The notes below the pieces were generated by a model, which saw only the letters and a program-made list of their open reading frames with translations, made no database searches and was not told where the DNA came from. A program made the position numbers and the translations under genes. Below, piece by piece: positions 52,742 through 61,798 of a stretch of DNA of 64,000 nt. The stretch comes from Flavobacterium chilense. GTDB taxonomy: Bacteria > Bacteroidota > Bacteroidia > Flavobacteriales > Flavobacteriaceae. The stretch covers positions 248,001 to 312,000 of the forward strand of contig NZ_LSYT01000002.1 of the NCBI RefSeq assembly GCF_001602525.1, written 5' to 3'. Numbering within the stretch: the first letter of the stretch is position 1; each line of letters starts with the position of its first letter.

Positions 52742-52910
52742 TTTTAATACTATTAAGTTGTGTATTGCAAATTTAACCAAAGAATATGAAATATACTTTA
52801 CTTATTGATTTGTTTATTTTTCTGGTAATACAAAAAATAAAGATTTGTTTATATGTAAGTTTTATATTACTTTGGCGAAATTAACCATTTTATAACCAAA
52901 ATTATACGCC

Positions 52911-54887
52911 ATGAAAAAAAGTAAATTTATCAATCTATTTTTATTTCTTATTACTTCTCTCCTTTTCTACAATTGTAATAATGAACCTTTAGGAGACAAT
53001 ATTGAACTAAGTGAAGCTTCAAAATTATTGTCCAATATAAAACAAGAAAATACAACTCTTGATGAAATTAAAAATGACTCTTATTTAAATTCTATTTTAC
53101 AAAAAGCAACTAAAAATATTAAAAAGAATAGAAGTACTTCTAAAAATTTAAATACTGAATCATACAATTTAGATTTATCCAATCAGGTAAAAAAATATGT
53201 TTTAAATGATTATAGTTCATACACAATGGCAATTATTAATAACTCTAAAAATTCTGATATTTTTCAAAACCTTGTTATTGAAAAAGATATATTAAGAGAT
53301 GCAGTATATTTAATTACCTATTATCCAGATGAAAATTATAAAGAAGCTATAAAAAAACATCTTGTAAACATAAATGATGATATTGATTATACCGGAAGTA
53401 AAAAAATAGAATATCTATACTATAAACGAAAAGTAAATATTGAAGAAAAAGCTTCTGATTCTAAAACAAGAAAAACGACAAATGAAATAGCTCCAGATGA
53501 TAATATAGATGAACCATATACAATTTGTGTAGAAACTTATACTCCTACAAGATGTACTGCAGGAGAGAATCATTTACCTGGTCAACCTTGTAAGGGTACA
53601 GGTAGTCAGCGCGCAGGCTGGGTAGTAACAGTTAGTTGTACTAACATACCAACCCCGGTACCACCAGTACCAATAGGTCCTCCACCAGGAGGGTGTACTG
53701 GTTGTACAGAACCTGCCGATAACTCAAATAATAATACAAAATTTTTTCCGCCAGATAGTCAGAACCCCAATTGGATACCAGAATATATTTGTGTAGCAAT
53801 GGAAAGAGGTAATTGCACCAAAGTAATACCTTATACACCAATTTTAACAATGCCAATGACAGATCCTTATTTTTATTATATCAATGTCTTTGATAGAAAC
53901 AAGGTAGATCTTTTAACAAGGTTTGAAAATCAAGATATCAAAACTGTAATCGATGAATATCTCGATAGTCATAAAAACTATATGGGTGTATATGATATAG
54001 AAACGATAAATTTGGTAAACAATGTTTTTGATGCAGCAATTGCAAATCGACCATCAGGATCTTTTGAAGGTTCTCTTACTGATGTTTGGGCATCGTTAAG
54101 ATCTCCTGTAAATGTAGATCGTACCAGTATTAATAATGATACTCCTGAAGGAAGAAAATTTAATAGTATTTATAATGCTTTGACTCAATCTCCTTCATTT
54201 CAAAAATTATTTGTTGATTTGTTTGAGAATAGTGATAGATTTAATGTAAAATTTGAAATTCTTGACCATGTTTATTCAGGTAATAACTCAGTAAATGGAG
54301 AAGTAAACGGAAATACAGAACTAATAGCAGGAACCAACGATGTTCTTATACAAATAAATAAACAAATAATTCTTCCTGGTATGACCAAAAGCCAAAGTAA
54401 ATTATTAATTGCCAAGACCATCATGCACGAATGTATACATGCATACTTAGATATTAAACTTAAAAACTCGGGAGCAGGTGTGAGTATACCAAATATAAAC
54501 AATAAAGATCTTTCTGAGCTTATAAATAGTCAATATAATGGTTTTAACGGAAATCAGGATCAACATAATTTTATATATAATCATATGTTACCCACTATGA
54601 GAACTATTCTTGCAGATATAAAGGCTTTTTTTGTTTCAGAAACAGATGATTCAAATATATCAGACAATTCCATATATCCAAATTATCCAGACGTAACTAC
54701 ACGTATAAGTTTTGACTGGAATGACTGTTTGAATAATATTGTTTTAAATGGTTTACAAAACTGTTCTTTTTTCCAAAATGAAATAGGAACATTTTTTCCT
54801 AATGGAGAACCAGAAACAATAGTAGACAAAGTAAAAATGAATAATTACAATCAATATTTAAAACTATGTGATATATGGTTACATTAA
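52911..54887 (+). CDS. Large lipoprotein with an HExxH zincin motif
   Basis: A 658-residue exported protein with a signal and a possible lipobox (LLFYNC, Cys22; the residue before Cys is unusual). Residues 1-190 are charged and helical. A Cys- and Pro-rich segment (about 203-270) could be disulfide-linked. H506-E507-x-x-H510 in TIMHECIHAYLD is a zincin metalloprotease motif; the third ligand is not certain. I know no named family. It begins a three-gene set with a small secreted protein and a thioredoxin-fold protein. Confidence 0.72.
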   Translation: MKKSKFINLFLFLITSLLFYNCNNEPLGDNIELSEASKLLSNIKQENTTLDEIKNDSYLNSILQKATKNIKKNRSTSKNLNTESYNLDLSNQVKKYVLNDYSSYTMAIINNSKNSDIFQNLVIEKDILRDAVYLITYYPDENYKEAIKKHLVNINDDIDYTGSKKIEYLYYKRKVNIEEKASDSKTRKTTNEIAPDDNIDEPYTICVETYTPTRCTAGENHLPGQPCKGTGSQRAGWVVTVSCTNIPTPVPPVPIGPPPGGCTGCTEPADNSNNNTKFFPPDSQNPNWIPEYICVAMERGNCTKVIPYTPILTMPMTDPYFYYINVFDRNKVDLLTRFENQDIKTVIDEYLDSHKNYMGVYDIETINLVNNVFDAAIANRPSGSFEGSLTDVWASLRSPVNVDRTSINNDTPEGRKFNSIYNALTQSPSFQKLFVDLFENSDRFNVKFEILDHVYSGNNSVNGEVNGNTELIAGTNDVLIQINKQIILPGMTKSQSKLLIAKTIMHECIHAYLDIKLKNSGAGVSIPNINNKDLSELINSQYNGFNGNQDQHNFIYNHMLPTMRTILADIKAFFVSETDDSNISDNSIYPNYPDVTTRISFDWNDCLNNIVLNGLQNCSFFQNEIGTFFPNGEPETIVDKVKMNNYNQYLKLCDIWLH

Positions 54888-55330
54888 ATAAAATGACTCT
54901 ATTTATATTTTTTCATTTTTTTTTAGGTTTAAAAATTTATTCGCAAAATCTAAATAAAATTATAGAAACCGATACTATATATGTATTATTTAAACAAACC
55001 AAAAACAAACAAATATATATACCAACAAACAATAAAAAATGGGCAGAGTATCATTTTGTTTTTAAAAATTCTAGATTCACTCCTGTTTTGTTCTATCATA
55101 CCCCTAAAACTCCTGAAGAAAAAACAGAAAAAAAATCATTTTTAAAAAAGAAAAAGGATATTTTAATAGATTATGATCATTTAATTAATCTCTTTAGTTT
55201 TCAGGGTGCTCAACAACTTTTTCTAAATAAAAAGAAAATTTACATAATTGATAATAAAGACATCAATTGTTTTACTATAAAACTAAAAGAGGTCAAAATA
55301 ATAGATTATTTTCAAACTCCAGATGATTAG
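54875..55330 (+). CDS. Small secreted hypothetical protein
   Basis: A 151-residue protein with a signal-like start (residues 1-22, FFHFFLGLKIYSQ) and a Lys-rich mature part. No known family. Its start overlaps the end of the zincin lipoprotein by 13 bases, so the two are coupled and probably act together; an inhibitor, pro-peptide or partner of the protease is possible. An alternative ATG six codons later (54893) would remove the overlap. Confidence 0.6.
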   Translation: MVTLNKMTLFIFFHFFLGLKIYSQNLNKIIETDTIYVLFKQTKNKQIYIPTNNKKWAEYHFVFKNSRFTPVLFYHTPKTPEEKTEKKSFLKKKKDILIDYDHLINLFSFQGAQQLFLNKKKIYIIDNKDINCFTIKLKEVKIIDYFQTPDD

Positions 55331-55481
55331 ATTTCTGAAAAAGAAGATATTAATTTTTATACCTGTCTTGTCTTAACCTACTTAATAACAACTGGAAAAA
55401 CATTACATAAATATAAGATTAATCTCAGTATAAAAATTTTTCAAACATGAATTAAACTATTAACGAAACCTAAAAACTACA

Positions 55482-56318
55482 ATGAAAAAATATACTATTA
55501 TACTAATTCTATTTACTTTTCAAATTAGTCATGCTAATTGGCTTACCTCATACGAAGATGCTCAAAAAATGGCATTAACTACTAACAAATTTATTATTAT
55601 TGATTTTTGGGCAACCTGGTGTGCTCCTTGCTTAGAAATGGATAAAAATATATGGAATGATGATCAACTTGAAGAAACATTACAGGGATTTGTAAAATTG
55701 AAAATTGATATCGATATAAATAGAGAGCTAGCCAACAAATATGGGGTAAACGGAGTTCCAAATATCTTAATTATAGATGCTAATGGTAAAGTTATTCATA
55801 ATTTTTTAGGATATCAAAATGTACAAAATTTAAAATCTGAAATAGAAAAATTCAATTTATCTACTGAGTTTTTATCGACAGATTTATTGAATTATTATAA
55901 AACTAAAAACTTTAGTACTACTATAAAAATAACTCAAAAATATTATGATTATTCTTTATTAGTAGATAAAAATGTAAAAAAGAAAATATTAAACACGTCC
56001 AGAGAATATCTTAATGATTATAAAATAACATTGGATAAAAAAGATAAAGATTTTATCAAACAGAAACAAAAATTAGATCTGTATAAGTTATATGATTTAG
56101 CATATAACTTCGAATTTAATAAATTGAATAAAAAAATTTCAGAATTTAAAATTGAAGAAATAGATCCTATAAACGAGTTTACATACTGGTTTTTAAAGTA
56201 TTTAGCTGTAAAAGGAACTTCAAAAACAACAACCCAAATAGAGGAAAATCTGAAAAACAAAGATTTAGGAAATGTTATAAACAAAGTTGATCAACTCTAT
56301 TCATTCTGTAAAAAATGA
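55482..56318 (+). CDS. Thioredoxin-fold exported protein
   Basis: A 278-residue exported protein: signal peptide 1-18 (ISHAN), a thioredoxin domain (about 20-125) with the redox motif WCAPC (Cys47, Cys50) and the cis-Pro in GVNGVPNIL (Pro93), then a helical, Lys-rich tail of about 150 residues. It should handle disulfides in the periplasm. The upstream lipoprotein is unusually Cys-rich, so it may be a substrate. Between the two, 55331-55481 is AT-rich with no feature seen. Confidence 0.88.
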   Translation: MKKYTIILILFTFQISHANWLTSYEDAQKMALTTNKFIIIDFWATWCAPCLEMDKNIWNDDQLEETLQGFVKLKIDIDINRELANKYGVNGVPNILIIDANGKVIHNFLGYQNVQNLKSEIEKFNLSTEFLSTDLLNYYKTKNFSTTIKITQKYYDYSLLVDKNVKKKILNTSREYLNDYKITLDKKDKDFIKQKQKLDLYKLYDLAYNFEFNKLNKKISEFKIEEIDPINEFTYWFLKYLAVKGTSKTTTQIEENLKNKDLGNVINKVDQLYSFCKK

Positions 56319-57076
56319 ATTGAATCGCTGAGACATTAAATAGTTCGTTAAACAATAATTTCACTAATTTTTTACTTATTAACTATTAAAACCAGTTTTC
56401 AAAACAACTCAAATATAATTCGTGTAAATTCGCGAAATCGACAGCAAAAATTCATTTTTCACAACTAACTTACTGTCAAAACATTAACAGTTATTAACAA
56501 TTTTAATATCTCTATAAGAAACTGATAATCAATATATAATACGCATTAATTTTGTTAAAATTTTAGAGTGTTAATACCAAAACCTAATTCGTTGATATTC
56601 AGTTAACTTTAAGTTAACATTATTTGTTAATAAGTTCGAAAAGAAAATTAGAAGTTTTTTTTGGTTGTATCGAAAAAAAGCCTAATCCAAAATCGGAATG
56701 AAATAACCTAATAAAGTTTCAGGAATTTTTGGAAAAGTTATCAATATCAAAAATGCCATTTTCAACAAATATCAACATATGAACTTATCTACAAAATGAA
56801 TTCATTTTTGGTTGTCAACCGTTGTTAATTAAAATACAAAAAGTCTTATAAATTAATCTTTTAGCTAAAAATAACTATGTTAATAACTCCCAATAACTAA
56901 GAGAAACTTCATTTCAATACTTTTAAAAATAAATTTATAGCACATATTAACAAGCTATAATAACAAACAAAAATTAATTTAATTTAAATTTTTCTTTTTG
57001 TTGTATTTAATATATGTTGACAACTTTGAAAGTTTAAAAAGAAAAAAAAAATTGAAATTGAAAAAAATAGAAGAGT
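56319..57076. other. Long noncoding AT-rich region with DnaA-box-like 9-mers
   Basis: No gene of any size is convincing here. TTATTAACA occurs three times (56491-56499 plus; 56625-56633 and 56878-56886 minus). Other near matches to TTATCCACA are TTATCTACA (56785-56793, one mismatch), TTATCAATA (56738-56746), TTGTCAACC (56812-56820) and TTGTCAACA (57015-57023, minus). A 17-base palindrome with two GTTAAC halves is at 56602-56618. Replication origins look like this, but AT-rich sequence produces such words by chance too. Confidence 0.5.
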
Positions 57077-57310
57077 TTAAACGATTTTAAGTGGATTATT
57101 TAGATTGTCCAGAATTTCCTGAACTTGTTCGAAATCGTTTGGATGAACTTTGAGTTTGATTCCGCCAAGTGCTGCAGAATAAAAAGGAACCACAGAAAGT
57201 GTTATTTCGTTTTCAAAAAAATATGGAATTTCTTCTTGTTCCAGTAAGTGTTTGAGAACAACCGTTTCATGCTGATAATTGAATACTGCAATGGTTTTAA
57301 AGCTTTCCAT
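57077..57310 (-). CDS. DUF2007 protein
   Basis: A 77-residue soluble protein of the DUF2007 family (putative signal-transducing). Start MESFKTIAVFNYQHETVVLK, a GGIKLKVHPNDFEQVQEIL C-terminal helix with the ACT-like fold expected of the family. Function is unproven. Standalone, divergent from rnr. Confidence 0.88.
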   Translation of the reverse strand: MESFKTIAVFNYQHETVVLKHLLEQEEIPYFFENEITLSVVPFYSAALGGIKLKVHPNDFEQVQEILDNLNNPLKIV

Positions 57311-57420
57311 ATGAGGTCTTTTTGTAAATGTACGAAAAGTTATATTTTTAATAATTCTAATTTTTAAAAAGTGTTATCTAATATCTTATTTGTAATTTTA
57401 AGCCTTATAAGAAAAGATAT

Positions 57421-59601
57421 ATGAGTAAGAAAATTAGAAAGCCGATAAAAAATGAGAAAGATTTCTCTGGAAAAATACTAAAAATTTTATCACAAAGCCC
57501 TAATAAAGCATTCAATTATAAACAGATAGGAGCAAAGCTTGAACTTGATGATACAAAAAGCAGAAATCAGATTATAAAAGATTTAAAAATTCTGGCTGCT
57601 TCAAAAAAGATTATAGAATCTGAACCTGGTAAATATTTAATTAAAGCCATTAGTCAGGATTATTATGAAGGAACAATAGATATGACCAGTCGAAAAACGG
57701 CTTATTTTATTTGTCCTGAATTTTCAGAAGATGTTTTTATTCCAACCAATAATTTGAATCGTGCGTTAGATAAAGACAAAGTAAAAGTTTACGTTTATAA
57801 CAGAAGAAAAGGAAAAAGACCTGAAGGTGAAGTAATTGAAGTTGTAGAAAGAAATAAAACAGAGTTTGTTGGAGTAATTGATATTCAGGCAAACTTTGCT
57901 TTTGTAGCAACTGCAAACCCTAAAATGTATACCGATATTTTTATTCCAAAGGATAAAATTGGTGAAGCAGAAAACGGTGATGTTGTACTGGTTACCATTG
58001 AAGACTGGCCAAAAAGAGCCGATAGTCCGTTTGGATCTGTGATTCGTGTTTTAGGAAAACCCGGAGAACATAATACAGAAATTCATGCTATTCTGGCAGA
58101 ATATGGTTTACCATCTGATTTTCCGGTAGAAGTAGAGGTCTTTGCACAAAAACTAGATACCTCGATTCAGGAATCTGAGATTGCAAAACGTCGTGATATG
58201 CGTGATACACTTACGTTTACGATAGATCCAAAAGATGCAAAAGATTTTGATGATGCCTTGTCTTTCAAAAAGTTAGAGAATGGAAACTTCGAAATCGGAA
58301 TCCATATTGCCGATGTTTCCTATTATCTTGAAGAAGGAACAATCCTGGATGATGAAGCATATCAAAGAGCAACTTCGGTTTATTTGGTAGATAGAGTAGT
58401 GCCAATGCTTCCCGAAGTTTTATCTAATTTTGCCTGTTCATTACGTCCAAATGAAGAGAAATATACTTTCTCTGCAATATTTGAAGTTTCTCCCAATGCA
58501 CAAGTTATTAACCAATGGTTTGGTAGAACAGTAATATACTCAGATCAGCGTTTTGCTTATGAAGAAGCACAATATATCATTGAAACAAAAGACAATACAA
58601 TTCCTGTTGATATCTCAATTACAGGAGATTCTTATGTCGTATCAGATGAAATTGTTGATGCAACTTTGAAACTGGATGAATTAGCAAAGATTTTAAGAAA
58701 GAAAAGAATGCAAAATGGCGCTATTTCTTTTGATAAAGTAGAGGTAAAGTTTAATCTGGATGCAGAAGGTGAACCTGAAGGAGTGTATTTCAAAGTATCA
58801 AAAGATGCGAATCATCTGATTGAAGAATTTATGCTTTTAGCCAATAGAAAAGTGGCTGAATACATAGGAAAACAAAAGAAAACATTCGTTTACAGGATTC
58901 ACGATGAACCAAATGAAGACAAATTAATTGCAATGCAAACCGTAATTGCTAAATTTGGTTATAAAATAGATTTTAGAAACAAAGGAGATATTTCGAAATC
59001 ACTGAATGCTTTGATGGAAGAAGTAAACGGTAAAAAAGAGCAAAACTTAATTGATACTCTCGCGATTAGAAGTATGAGTAAGGCCAAATATTCGACAGAA
59101 AATATTGGACATTATGGTTTAGCTTTTGATTATTACAGTCATTTTACATCGCCAATTCGTCGTTATCCGGATGTTATGGTACACAGATTGCTGCAGTATT
59201 ATCTCGATGGAGGAGCTTCTGTAGATGAAGAAGTTTATGAAACAAAATGTTTACATTGTTCTAATATGGAAAGTTTAGCGACAAATGCTGAACGAGACAG
59301 TATCAAATACATGCAGGTTAAATACATGCAGGATCATCAGGATGAAGAATTCCTTGGTGTTATTTCCGGTGTTACCGAATGGGGAATTTATGTTGAAATT
59401 GTTTCTAATAAATGTGAAGGAATGGTAAGAATCAGAGAGATAAAAGATGATTATTATACCTTCGATGAAAAGCAATATGCTTTAGTTGGAGCCACTTCAA
59501 ACAGTATCTTGCAATTAGGAGACGAAATTTATGTTAAAGTAAAAAATGCCGATTTAGTGAAGAAACAACTGGATTTTCATTTTTTACGACGAGCAGAATA
59601 G
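57421..59601 (+). CDS. rnr: Ribonuclease R
   Basis: A 726-residue 3'-to-5' exoribonuclease. In order: winged-helix N-terminus (about 12-75), two cold-shock domains (about 80-220), the RNB catalytic domain with TIDPKDAKDFDDAL (Asp269, 275, 277, 278 as magnesium ligands) and SPIRRYPDVMVHR late in the domain, and a C-terminal S1 domain (about 640-726). It degrades structured RNA and helps quality control of rRNA and tRNA. Length is a little shorter than in E. coli, lacking the Lys-rich tail. Confidence 0.97.
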   Translation: MSKKIRKPIKNEKDFSGKILKILSQSPNKAFNYKQIGAKLELDDTKSRNQIIKDLKILAASKKIIESEPGKYLIKAISQDYYEGTIDMTSRKTAYFICPEFSEDVFIPTNNLNRALDKDKVKVYVYNRRKGKRPEGEVIEVVERNKTEFVGVIDIQANFAFVATANPKMYTDIFIPKDKIGEAENGDVVLVTIEDWPKRADSPFGSVIRVLGKPGEHNTEIHAILAEYGLPSDFPVEVEVFAQKLDTSIQESEIAKRRDMRDTLTFTIDPKDAKDFDDALSFKKLENGNFEIGIHIADVSYYLEEGTILDDEAYQRATSVYLVDRVVPMLPEVLSNFACSLRPNEEKYTFSAIFEVSPNAQVINQWFGRTVIYSDQRFAYEEAQYIIETKDNTIPVDISITGDSYVVSDEIVDATLKLDELAKILRKKRMQNGAISFDKVEVKFNLDAEGEPEGVYFKVSKDANHLIEEFMLLANRKVAEYIGKQKKTFVYRIHDEPNEDKLIAMQTVIAKFGYKIDFRNKGDISKSLNALMEEVNGKKEQNLIDTLAIRSMSKAKYSTENIGHYGLAFDYYSHFTSPIRRYPDVMVHRLLQYYLDGGASVDEEVYETKCLHCSNMESLATNAERDSIKYMQVKYMQDHQDEEFLGVISGVTEWGIYVEIVSNKCEGMVRIREIKDDYYTFDEKQYALVGATSNSILQLGDEIYVKVKNADLVKKQLDFHFLRRAE

Positions 59602-59625
59602 AAGTTTAATTTAAAAAATAAAAGT

Positions 59626-60294
59626 ATGAAAAAGTTATTGATAGGAGCTGCAATTTTATTTGTTCAAATGTCTTTTGGTCAGGTTACCAAAGATGTAGGT
59701 GATTTTGATTCAGTTAAAGTATTTGATAAGTTAAGTGTAAAACTAGTACAGTCTTCAGAGAATAAGGTTGTGATTAAAGGAGCACGCGAATCAGAAGTTG
59801 AAGTTGTTAACAAGAAAGGTTTATTAAAATTAAGAATGCCTTTTCCTAAATTATTATCCGGAAACGATTTAGATATTACTGTATATTACAAACATTTAGA
59901 ACTTATAGATGTTAATGAAGGTGCAGAAGTAAAAAGCAAAGAAGCCATAAAAGCTACAGTTTTTAAAGTAAGTGCTCAGGAAGGTGGTAAAATTAATGTT
60001 GCTTTAGATGTTGATAAGCTTAACGTAAGTTCAGTTTCAGGAGGAGAAATTACTTTAACCGGTAAAGCTTCAAACCAGGATGCAAGCTTAGGAGCCGGCG
60101 GATATCTTCTGGCAAGTAAATTAAGCACCTCTCAAACTAAAGTAAGCGTTTCTGCGGGCGGAAAAGCAGATGTGAATGCTTCTACCCTTGTAGATGCAAA
60201 AGTGAGCGCAGGAGGCTCTATTTACATTTATGGTAAACCAAAACAAATTAATCAGAAAACCGTTTTTGGAGGTAAAATTGAAGAAGTAAAATAA
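59626..60294 (+). CDS. GIN-domain (DUF2807) secreted protein
   Basis: A 222-residue exported protein: signal peptide 1-19 (MSFGQ), then repeated short beta-strands such as VSAQEGGKINVALDVDKLNV and VSAGGKADVNASTLVDAKV, the head GIN domain that forms an adhesin-like beta-helix. Common and abundant in Bacteroidetes; function unknown. It is 24 bases downstream of rnr and 14 bases upstream of the LysE-type gene. Confidence 0.9.
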   Translation: MKKLLIGAAILFVQMSFGQVTKDVGDFDSVKVFDKLSVKLVQSSENKVVIKGARESEVEVVNKKGLLKLRMPFPKLLSGNDLDITVYYKHLELIDVNEGAEVKSKEAIKATVFKVSAQEGGKINVALDVDKLNVSSVSGGEITLTGKASNQDASLGAGGYLLASKLSTSQTKVSVSAGGKADVNASTLVDAKVSAGGSIYIYGKPKQINQKTVFGGKIEEVK

Positions 60295-60308
60295 GAAATG
60301 CTATTTGA

Positions 60309-60986
60309 ATGATAAATGATATTTTGGCTGGACTGCCATGGGGACTTTTTTTAAGTTTTATGGTAGGTCCGGTATTTTTTATACTATTAGAAACCAGTAT
60401 TACAAAAGGATTCAGAGCTGCAATAGTCTTTGATTTTGGTGTAGTATTAGGTGATATTTTTTTTATAGCAATTGCTTATTTAGGAAGTTACAGATTAATT
60501 CAGAGCTTAAAAGATAAACCTGCACTTTTTATTTTTGGCGGAATTATTATGCTGGCTTACGGTATTATTTCTTTTGTGAAATTAAAAAAAGAAGAGAAAA
60601 TTAACGACGAAGAAATTGATCGTGACATTATCAAAAGAAACTATGGTAGTTTGTTTATAAAAGGCTTTTTACTCAACGTTATCAACATTGGTGTATTAGG
60701 TTTCTGGCTGGCAGTTATTATTTCTGTAGGACCAAAATTAGAAATGCAGAACTCCAGAATGTTTACTTTTTTTACGTCAGTAATTATAACTTATTTAGTA
60801 GTAGACTGTCTTAAAATATTATTAGCCAAACAATTAAAATCAAAAATGACACCTACTAACATCTTAAAAATCAAAAAAGGAATTAGTATCGTTTTAATGA
60901 TTTTTGGAGTAGTGTTAATAACTCAGGGATGGTTTCCAAAAGAAAAAGAAATGGTTAAAAATGCTTTCGAAAAAATGGATAAGTAG
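60309..60986 (+). CDS. LysE-family exporter
   Basis: A 225-residue inner-membrane protein with six helices and the LysE signature FMVGPVFFILLETSITKGFRA split across residues 17-37. LysE/RhtB proteins export amino acids or small metabolites; the substrate is not predictable. Ends at a clear terminator. Confidence 0.9.
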   Translation: MINDILAGLPWGLFLSFMVGPVFFILLETSITKGFRAAIVFDFGVVLGDIFFIAIAYLGSYRLIQSLKDKPALFIFGGIIMLAYGIISFVKLKKEEKINDEEIDRDIIKRNYGSLFIKGFLLNVINIGVLGFWLAVIISVGPKLEMQNSRMFTFFTSVIITYLVVDCLKILLAKQLKSKMTPTNILKIKKGISIVLMIFGVVLITQGWFPKEKEMVKNAFEKMDK

Positions 60987-61004
60987 TCTGTTAATAACTC
61001 AAAA

Positions 61005-61031
61005 TTATAAAATTAAACCTCTGAATTTCAG
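61005..61031 (+). terminator. Terminator of the LysE-type gene
   Basis: The arms AAACCTCTGA and TCAGAGGTTT (61005-61014 and 61018-61027) around ATT, followed by further T. Confidence 0.85.
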
Positions 61032-61092
61032 AGGTTTTTTTGTGTTTATAATTGTTGATTTTGAAATTTTTGCAAAGTTATTTACGTATAGT

Positions 61093-61194
61093 TTGTCATT
61101 TCGACGAAGGAGAAATCTCCGCGATATGCTCGACAAAGATTGGACAATTGTTGCGGAGTTACTTGCGAAGATTTCTCCTTCGTCGAAATGACAA
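61093..61194. repeat. REP/BIME-like palindrome, 26-bp arms
   Basis: The arms 61093-61118 and 61169-61194 are perfect inverted copies (GTCATTTCGACGAAGGAG core) enclosing 50 bases. The centre has its own pair CTCCGC and GCGGAG (61117-61122, 61153-61158). No protein is supported. Its size and two-level symmetry resemble REP/BIME elements mobilised by RAYT transposases; none is in this window. Confidence 0.8.
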
Positions 61195-61241
61195 GATTGT
61201 GTTTAATTCTTCATTTAAATATAAAAATTAACCATTAAAAA

Positions 61242-61632
61242 AAACCTCCAAAGCAATTTGAAGGTTTTTGAGGTATCGTCCGGATTCGAACGTAAATCTT
61301 TATCTAATTTTTTCTAAAAATTGCTCATAAAAAAAAACTCCAAGTTTCCTTGAAGGTTTTGAGGTATCGTCCGGATTCGAACGTAAATCTTTATTTAATT
61401 TTTTCTAAAAATTACTCATAAAAAAACCTCCAAGTTTCCTTGAAGGTTTTGAGTCATCGTCCGGGTTCGAACGTAAATCTTTATCTAATTTTTTCTAAAA
61501 ATTATTCATAAAAAAACCTCCAAGTTTCCTTGAAGGTTTTGAGTCATCGTCCGGATTCGAACGTAAATCTTTATCTAATTTTTTCTAAAAATTATTCATA
61601 AAAAAACCTCCAAGTTTCCTTGAAGGTTTTTG
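61242..61632 (-). repeat. Four tandem 90-91-bp copies of the tRNA-Cys 3' end plus terminator
   Basis: Each unit carries the last 20 bases of tRNA-Cys (T-arm half and acceptor; minus strand), then the hairpin AACCTTCAAGG/AAACTTGGAGG with a T-run, then a constant AT-rich spacer. The tRNA 3' copies are at 61270-61291, 61361-61382, 61451-61472 and 61541-61562, the true one at 61632-61653. They vary slightly (GGTATC, GTCATC versus GGCATC). Transcripts leaving the tRNA would pass five terminators. Confidence 0.9.
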
Positions 61633-61703
61633 AGGCATCGTCCGGATTCGAACCGGAGTAGGAGCTTTTGCAGAGCCCAGCCTAGCCGCTCGGCCACGAC
61701 GCC
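61633..61703 (-). tRNA. tRNA-Cys (anticodon GCA)
   Basis: 71 bases without CCA. The acceptor GGCGTCG/CGATGCC has one G-U pair; the anticodon stem GGGCT/AGCTC surrounds the loop CTGCAAA with anticodon GCA; the T-stem TCCGG/CCGGA surrounds TTCGAAT; the discriminator base is U, as in tRNA-Cys. Confidence 0.95.
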
Positions 61704-61720
61704 ATTGCTTGAACGGATGG

Positions 61721-61749
61721 CAAAAGTAACTAAAATCTTTAAATTTCAA
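61721..61749 (-). promoter_or_regulatory. Promoter of tRNA-Cys
   Basis: On the minus strand TTG (61747-61749), an 18-base spacer, and TACTTTTG (61721-61728) make a full consensus. Transcription would start about 10 bases before the tRNA 5' end. Confidence 0.75.
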
Positions 61750-61798
61750 AAGTTTAAAAGTAACTATTTTAAAAATTTAGTTTTTTTAACTTTAATAA

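Noticed and set aside
60961-61191. Open frame of 76 codons on plus after the LysE-type gene
   Set aside because: It overlaps the LysE end, a terminator and the REP-like palindrome; composition is that of the palindrome, not of a gene.
61270-61562. The four tRNA-like copies as extra tRNA-Cys genes
   Set aside because: Each holds only the last 20 bases; the 5' acceptor half, D-arm and anticodon are missing.
61242-61703. Repeat array of 90-91 bp read as a CRISPR array
   Set aside because: Units are nearly identical over their full length, contain a tRNA 3' end and terminator, and have no variable spacers or cas genes nearby.
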